Shown here: piece after piece, positions 56,570 through 64,000 of the stretch
How positions within the stretch are numbered: position 1 is the stretch's first letter
Layout: each line of letters opens with the position of its first letter
Assembly: GCA_024500155.1 (NCBI GenBank)
Contig: CM044871.1
Span: 77,298,402 to 77,362,401 of the forward strand
Direction of reading: 5' to 3'
DNA from: Chenopodium formosanum
Taxonomy: Eukaryota; Streptophyta; Magnoliopsida; Caryophyllales; Amaranthaceae
DNA length: 64,000 nucleotides
Notes under the pieces: generated by a model
What the model saw: only the letters and a program-made list of their open reading frames with translations
Databases searched by the model: none
Told to the model about the DNA's origin: nothing
Made by a program: the position numbers and the translations under genes

Positions 56570-59500
56570 AATAATTTAATTATGGGTCAATTATTATATT
56601 AAATGTGATTTAACAATATAGAATCATTAAAAGTTGTTTAATTTGCTCCATATTATCCCTAATTTGATCCGAAAATTGCCCTATGAAGTTCAAAAAATTC
56701 GAACCCCCCCCTAATATTTCAAAAATTTCGAAATCAAGAACCCTAATTTATGAAATTTGTGTTTTTTGATTTTGATTTAATTCGAAAGTTTTATGTTTAA
56801 AGAATTTAATCTAATTGATTTCATAATAAATTATGAATTTTTCATGATCAACCTATTTAATTTAAAAGTTAAATTGAATTGGGATTAAATTCATGAAGAA
56901 CCCTAATCTTAAAATTGAATATGATTTAATTTTAAAATTAGATGGACCACATTAATTTTAATTTTAATAAAAATATTTTGTTTTAAATTAAAAATCAATC
57001 AAAAAAAAAAAGGGGGATTGAGGTGCGGCAACCGCGGCTGGGTGGCGCAGCCACGACGACTGCCGCACCGGTGGTGGTCCAGGAGGGAGGGTGGGCTGTG
57101 CATGGGTCAGTCAAGGGGGCAGCGCAGCAGTGCACCACCCCGATGTGTGTGCTGCTGCTGCTGTCCACGCGTCGCTTCAGGGGCAGCGCACACCGCAAGG
57201 TGTGCGGCCACTGTGGCTGACGCGGCTTTTTCAAAAAAAAAAAAATTATTTTATTTTGAACAAAATCAGTTTTCAAAATTAAAAATTAAAAGATAAGTTT
57301 TGATTTTGAAAAGATAATTAACAAAGTTAAAGTTGTTAATTTTGTTAAGATAAGATAATTATGGAGCAAAAGATTCTATTTGGATAATAATTGATTAAAT
57401 AATGTGATTATCCCATAATTATTTTAGGATATTAATTGATTTAAAATATGTGATTGGCAAGTAATTAGGATAGAATCTCCTAAAAGTTAGGATAATCATG
57501 GAAAATAAATATGATTTATCTTCCATAATTAAAATAAGATTTGATTCTATCTTATACCTAAATTAAAATATATGATTTTTTATAATTGGTTATGAATAAT
57601 ATATGATATTATCTAATTACAGTAATTAATTAAAATATGAGATATTTTAGGAGCCATGTTTCCTTTACTGTGAACATTCGATGTTGTAGTTTAGGAAAGC
57701 ATGATGAGTTATTTATTATATGGCATTTTATAATATATGATGTTATATATATTGCTATATAGACTAGTATGGCCCATAGATTCTAAATACGATCTGCGCA
57801 TCGTTTCGTATTTTTGTAATCTAAATACGGTCTGCGTACCATTAAGTATTTTTGTAATTTATTTTATTTTATTTAAGTAGTAGATAGAATAAGATAGCAT
57901 TACAAGTTGCAATTAATCCAAGAATCCATGGAGTGGAGGCCCAAAGGAACAAGATGGATGAGATCCATGAAGGTTCAAGTGGGAGCTTTTGCTTTATTAT
58001 TAGTTTTCGTAGGATTAAGGGGCCATACTATGTCATGTTTTATTTATGCATTAGTAGACTATGCATGTTAGATTTTATTTATGTTGTTTGATGATGCGCT
58101 AGAGTTCACTAAATAATCACAACATAATGAATCTAGGTCCCAGTAATATTGAGGTAGCTTTTCCAATCAAAAACCCGATGAAACCTTTGATATTTATGAT
58201 GGGTCATGCCAAAGCAGGGTGTCATATTATATCTTAGGGGAGTGGGGGTAAAACAAATTTTACACTTTTGATTGGTTATACTCAACAAGGTTACCTAAAG
58301 AGTTTAGAACCTTGAAGCTAAGGGTAATAATTAAACATGTGATGGTTAATTATTCAACCAAGAATTACAAAGAGTTGTAATCAGTAAAGAGTTTATTCAC
58401 CTTGAAAATGTAATAGTTGATGGTAGGGCCAAAGTCCGGTTAATTATTGCACAAATAAAGGATCTTGGAATTATTCTATTCAATAGGGATCAATTAAATT
58501 GAATGAATGTTTTAAAGTTACTAGTTTTATAATCGCTTATGGTACTTTAAATTTTTATTAAACATAATTGAATTTTGCGTTTACTTTTAAGTAACATGTC
58601 GTTCTAATTTTATTATTATATATAATCTCCTCGATTAAAATAAAGTTGAGAAACGTTCTCAAAAGATTAAAAGATAATCCATAAACTTATATTCCAACTT
58701 TGCTAAGATGGTTCTAAAAGGCAAGTTTTAGAAATCCATGTCACATGTCTAAGGTTGGTTTTATTCAAAATGTTTGAGTAAAATTCCAACACATATTCAT
58801 TTTGAAAAGTGTTTCAAGGGATACAATGAGATGGGAGGTACAAAATCTCTAAAAGACAAGTATAGAAGTCCAATAAAATCTCTTATCTTCAATATGATTG
58901 AATATAAGAAAGTGATTGGAAATCTCTATGATCAAAAGTTGATCAAATGACGCTATTCTTCATCCACTTTATATAAGAGTTAAATAGTTGATTAAACTCT
59001 AATATGAATGATGATTGAATAGACTTAGCAAAATCATGAAATGTGCTTAAAGTAGTTAAGCAAAGCATAATTTTGAACCTAAGAGAAGTGTTCTAAGTGG
59101 CTCAAATGGGAAAGGTTTAGGAATATATGAGGATTACATTAAGAAGTTATAGGCCAAGAAATGCAAACAAGTTGCTACTTCTCAAACCTAGAACGACTTA
59201 CATGCTAAAAGTTGTTATGAACAATAAATGTTTCAAATTAAATGGACCAATTCCAATTGATTAGAAATTACCTCATATAGTTGGAAGGTAAAAGAATGGA
59301 AATGTTCCAAAATTTAAGAAGTATATTATAGAAATTGATTTAGCACATTGATACTTCTTGGACATATGATGTCTTGTTTAGTTCTCTCATTGAGAATGAG
59401 GTTGAACTAAATGAAGAAGTATGGCTAAAGGAGAAATAAATCTACAAGTTTAGAAGCAAATGTTGCTACTTCACAAGTAGAATCTACAAGTCTGGAAGCA

Positions 59501-62500
59501 AAAGTTGCAACTTTACAAGTAGAACCTATAGTTCACCTTACCTTTTTATTGGCTAGAATTAAATAAATGTTATTCATTCTTGCCAGTATTAAAACACCAT
59601 TCAATGTTAGTAATGACTACGCATCAAAGATTCAAAATGAGGAATAAATGTTATTCTATGCTTCATTGAGTCATAATGTGTTTTGAGTTGCTAAATAGGT
59701 TCAAAGTTCTATATGATAGAAATAATTGAACCATTTCTATAAATGAATTATCTCTAAAATGTCAAATAATTCGAACAAAAATGAACATTGCATGCGAAAG
59801 ATCCAAAGGGATGGACTTTCAATATCATTAGATTATGAATCCATTGATATATGTAAATATCATTCTAATTTGAAATTTTGACAAAACCACCATTTAGAGA
59901 AATGATGATGTGAACTCAAGGTCGAATACATATTGATGTAAGAAAACCAAAGGTTCAAAGACTAGAGACGCACAATAAAACTTCATTTGTGATATGATCA
60001 CTATTTATGCTTAGTTGAAGCATGGAAGTGAAAATTTTGAAAAGTTCAAAATGTTCAGTATGAAGTTCAGTATCAACTTGAAAAGATAATGATTACATTA
60101 CAATATGATTTTAATTGTGAAAATTTAAGTCAAGACATATACTTGGCAACACATTCAAAATATTGCGATATGATCGTAATAATGAGAATTTAAGTCAAGA
60201 CCTTGATGAACATCCAAGTGTTGTGAAATCGTTTTACGACAAACTCCAAAAGAAAACATTGTGAAGTGTTTATGAAAGGAGCTATCAATCTATATGAGAT
60301 ACATTTTGATAATGGATGTAAATTACCTATCTTCCAACCATTGTTCAAGGGATATACTTTTAAGAAGAGCTACAAAACTAAACAAAGATACATAGGTCAA
60401 ATCAAAATGTAGCAAAGGTTTCATATGTGATATGGATAAGAAGAGTTCTTATAAAGTCTTTCTACAAAGCAAGGAATAACAGTTGTATTAAATCGTTTAA
60501 TGCACGATCAATTCCTACACAGAGCACGAGGTACTACTACACAAATCATACTTAGCACAAAATGTTTCTTGCTCAAGTAGGTGCCTTTATGGAAATTGTT
60601 CCAAAAGGTCAAGTGGGAGTAGTGTAAATATTCAAAGAGTTCGAGAAAAGCAACAAACAAACATGGTTCAAACCATGGTTGGATCACCCTGTGCTAAAAG
60701 TGCCTCCTCAAAAAAGCAAGTGGGAGTATAAGAATCTCGAAAAGTTCGAGAGCCTTGAAAGAGTTCAAGAAAAGTGATTACAAAAATCTTGAAGAAATTT
60801 GAGAAATAATCGAATCAAAGCAACAATATGAGCATGATTCACCTCATGTTACAAATGACAACGCGTGGTCTCATTAAGTGCAATGGGAATAATAACCATG
60901 TGTCGAAGGTAGTACATTCCAAGTGCAAATCCTCTATTGTCGTTTCTGATTGAAAACTAAACAAAGTTGTTGTATGAGTTTCAATTATTGCATAAAAACC
61001 CACAATGATGACTAGCATATGTAAAACTTAGCCAAAGAAATATGATTTCATATTGACTAAGAGTTCTAAAATATTCATTTTGGAGCATGATGATAATGCA
61101 AGTAATAAATATGATTTGACAAGTTATGACTCCGAGTGGTTTAAAAACCAGGAAATCTGAAATAGATTCTAAGTCTGTAAGCAAGTGTATGACACTTGAC
61201 TAATTTGCCTAATTGGGTGAGTCCATTATAAGCAAAGCAGACAAGAAAGAAAAATGTTTTCTAACTAAAGCAAAGACTTATTAAAGGATTCAACTAATTC
61301 ATAGTATGACTATGATTACGATGAAACCTTTACATTAGTTACGTTGCAAAGATCTATTAAAGATGTTTCAGTGATTTCTACCTTATAAGATTTGGTAGAT
61401 GGATTTCAAAACACTTTCTTGAAATTGTTCATGAAAGAAGATTTGTATATGATACAATCAAAAGTTTGAAGATCCAATAATCTTAGGGATGCATAGCATC
61501 ATGGAGTTAGTGTTCTTAATTTTGTGAGTAAATCAAATCGTTTGATGTTCTCGTAAAATGAAGAAAAGGTCTTGTGTGTACAAGATGTTTAGTGGGAGCT
61601 ATGAAGTCTTCTTGGTCTAGTATAAAGAGCAAATTATTCATTGCTTGAAGAGTCAAGTGGTGGGTAGTGCATTTTGTATGAAAAACCTTGAAGAGAATGA
61701 TGAGTACATTTGGGATTCAAAATCTATAGAGATAGGTTTTGATTGATGTTTGAGTTTGGTTAAGAAGCTTATATTGATAAGATTCATATAAGGTTCAACA
61801 TTATATTGAAAGGAGTTTCAATCCCATGTAACATGGCACATTTCTTAATGATTCAATATTTTGAGAAAGATTGATGAAATTAAGGTGTTGGGTGATGATC
61901 CTCATGCAATATGCAAAGGATACAGGATGTCATGGACTATACTCGTCTATTTGATTCACATGTTTTAGAACAAGTGATGATAGATTTTAATCGAAATCCA
62001 ATGTGATGTTGGAATACAAATTAGAAATTCCAAAATTCCTAGTAAAGGGATGAAAGAAGATTCTTAATGTATGGAGATGAATATGATTATAAAATTTATA
62101 AATTGCAAAATTCATGTTTATGAGAATGTCTCATGAACTCTACTTACTAAACCCCTTCCATTTCCAAAGAATGAGAAACATGCTAATGAAATTGGATTGA
62201 GGCAAATGATGTAATTAGAAGTTGTATTTGTTTTTGGGGAAAAACAAGTTACATGTGTAATACATTCATTTGCAGAATTATGTTTATCAATTGAAACAAA
62301 GTTTCAGTCTTATTTAATCGTGGTTTCAAGATTAAATAAAATGTCCAAAATAATTATGAATTGATGGGCTTATCAGGTTGATGACTTGGTGAATGAAACC
62401 CCACAGGTGAACTAAATTCATATATTATTTAAGTTTCTAGTTCGGAATCATTAAACTGGACATAAATGATTTCAATTCATGGACTAGCATGTAATCGGCC

Positions 62501-62980
62501 AATCACATGGATATACATGAATGATGCATGATCGAACTATAGACCTACTTTGAAGTTCAAGTATAGAGCTTCTGGATATATTAGTGGATTCCTTTGTCAT
62601 GAGTGGAACATTGATTTCATTCAATGGATGTTATGGCTGTGGTACACTCAAACGTCTGCCCGTAACTGGAGATTATAAAGGGTGTTTCCCGGTTATTTTA
62701 GAAGTTGAGTGGGAGCTTTGGTTGCCACGAGATTGAATTGAGTCTACCTATTTAATTAGGAATGTGTCTTGTCCCCTTGAAGAGGGAGAATTCAGAAAAA
62801 TGCATGGCCGTGCTCAAATGGATTACATAGTAATCATTTGTTCTGTGAATCTCACTTTGTTTTCAAGAAAAGATTTGTAGACTAATATGATCACAACATG
62901 AGATGCAATCATATTATCAAATCGACACACATTGACTTAAGGAATTTGAATATTGCGCACTTGTCTCAGACAAGTGGGAG
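56570..62980. other. Non-coding interior of the 8.1 kb retrotransposon
   Basis: AT-rich, with a GC-rich island at about 57010-57225 (GGTGCGGCAACCGCGGCTGG) whose overlapping frames on both strands have no domain. From about 58100 many AAGTTCAAG/TTTGAAATT-type words and copia-like phrases survive only as short pieces in different frames. I see no gene here. Confidence 0.5.
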
Positions 62981-62982
62981 AT

Positions 62983-63769
62983 TGAAGGAGTTATGTCTTC
63001 GATAAGTGCAATTACTAGATATATCAAGGATCACTATTATGGAGATAATAAGTTCATTCTATAGGGTCGTCAATGTTTGGTGCTAGATATGAAAATTGAT
63101 CTTTGGGCTAGCTTAATAGCCCAAAGCCTTATAGAATGGATCCTACAAGGTCACACATAAGAGTATTGGGTTAAACAAGTTAGAGGCCCATTATTGGGCC
63201 TCGTGAGTTCATGGCATACCATGTTGATGATTGGGCTTGGATAGTTAGAAGAGTCTAATGGGTTTTGGACTTGACATTGTTTTATTTCTAGATATGATCT
63301 ATAAATATAAACCATTCCTAGGGTTGCATGATATAACAATTGACATACAGTAAATTGTCACACAAGCAACCAAATATCCCAAAAACCCTAATTCTCTCTC
63401 TCTCGACCCTCTCTCTCTCTCTCTCTCTCTTCCCTGTCCGTACGGCTCTCCCTTGTGGACGGCGCGTGTGGTGGCGCGTGGGTGGTGGTGTGGTTTGTTC
63501 GTGGCTCGGATCTCCATTGAAGGTTGATTGAAGCGTTCAGTCACAACTAACTAGCATTAGTGGAGGTTTAATCCGTGCTCGTGGACTAAGTAGAGGAATC
63601 ACACGTGGGGTTCTTGTTCTCCTTATTGTTCTTGTTCGATCACTTGTGGAATCACGCTTCAAAGGTATTAATCTTACTCTTTATGTGTTATGCATGAGAT
63701 CCTTGGTTAGGTGCTATATGAATATGATTCATGATTATTTCCGCTGCGTAGTACCTATAATACCCTACA
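62983..63769 (+). repeat. 3' LTR of the 8.1 kb retrotransposon
   Basis: 787 bp, TGAAGGAGTTATG to ACCCTACA, preceded by the purine tract. Nearly identical to 55700-56485. Confidence 0.92.
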
Positions 63770-63774
63770 AAAAC

Positions 63775-64000
63775 CCCTTCCCTTCCCCAAATCTCGAATT
63801 AGCCACCGCCCAACCACCGCTAATGAAATTAGCCACGATTGTCCGAATCGGCCGATTTTAAGTTAAACCCAACCATCCAGCCTGAAACTCGGCCGATTTC
63901 GACCATTTCGGTGGTCGTATTCACGGAGAAATAGGGGTTGCGGCGTTTCTCTGGTGGTCGTTTCAGCGGCCAATTTTAAAGGGAAAAGGGAGGGTGGTCG
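63775..64000. other. Right edge: C/G-rich flank, probably the other half of the split element
   Basis: CCCTTCCCTTCCCCAAATCTCG follows the TSD and continues the C-rich run that stops at 55694. Repeated GGCCGATTT and GGTGGTCGT words are seen. No gene; the element leaves the window. Confidence 0.4.

Larger units (their letters stand above)
55700..63769 (+). mobile_element. Young LTR retrotransposon without intact coding capacity (LARD-like), 8.1 kb
   Basis: TSD AAAAC at 55695-55699 and 63770-63774. 5' LTR 55700-56485 and 3' LTR 62983-63769, both TG..CA. PBS TGGTATCAGTTAGCC at about 56487; purine-rich AAGTGGGAGAT before the 3' LTR. The 6.5 kb interior has no frame over about 95 codons. Weak copia-like traces occur near 61310 (YDETF, then LVTLQRSIKD) and 61760. 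By eye the LTRs differ by about ten substitutions plus a (CT)n length change. Insertion is therefore recent, although the interior is decayed, which points to mobilisation in trans. Confidence 0.88.

Noticed and set aside
56995..57296. GC-rich island with four overlapping frames
   Set aside because: Inside the young retrotransposon interior; frames on both strands are composition artefacts.
61300..61800. Copia reverse-transcriptase-like phrases in the young element
   Set aside because: Only short matches in shifting frames (YDETF, LVTLQRSIKD, DKIHIRFN); enough for a hint of copia origin but not for an annotated domain.

Overview
This 64 kb window is nuclear DNA of a flowering plant. It is AT-rich, its genes have many GT-AG introns, and most of the space between genes is transposon-derived. 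Host-type coding sequence is limited to three minus-strand genes: the N-terminal exon of a TGA-type bZIP transcription factor at the left edge (435-632), a complete 14-3-3 gene (CDS 6145-9846, 4 coding exons, 261 aa), and a complete choline transporter-like (CTL/SLC44, PNS1-type) membrane protein gene (CDS 24256-32084, 7 exons, 495 aa). The proteins are eudicot-like. A Caryophyllales (spinach/beet group) origin is my guess and is not shown by the sequence.

Layout. 1-5.9 kb: TGA exon, then MITEs. 5.9-10.7 kb: the 14-3-3 gene with a 2.7 kb intron, a 5'UTR intron and a double G-box upstream. 11-19.4 kb: a field of small non-autonomous DNA elements in several families (hAT-like, Tourist-like, Stowaway-like, a fold-back element and two larger TIR elements), some nested in others. 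19.7-23.2 kb: a minisatellite split by an (AT)n tract that carries a 3 kb TIR element. 24.2-32.1 kb: the CTL gene. 33.6-34.3 kb: a TIR element.

36.8-63.8 kb is a transposon nest whose boundaries can be read to the base from target-site duplications (TSDs). A 7.9 kb PIF/Harbinger element (36779-44718, TSD TTA) carries a DDE transposase and a Myb/SANT-like ORF1. Two solo-LTR-like insertions lie inside it, one of them cutting ORF1. Only 147 bp further on is a 10.3 kb Ty1/copia retrotransposon (44871-55137, TSD GCATT) with degenerate gag-pol. It is broken by a hAT-like element (8 bp TSD) and two solo-LTR-like elements. Next comes an 8.1 kb retrotransposon (55700-63769, TSD AAAAC) with nearly identical 0.79 kb LTRs but no intact coding capacity.

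The three genes show no functional link. The most informative content is the stratigraphy of the nest, the several non-autonomous families with clear TSDs, and two elements that keep a leader exon, an intron and a first coding exon but lack the rest of the gene. I found no CRISPR array, bacterial-type operon or clearly new biochemical system.
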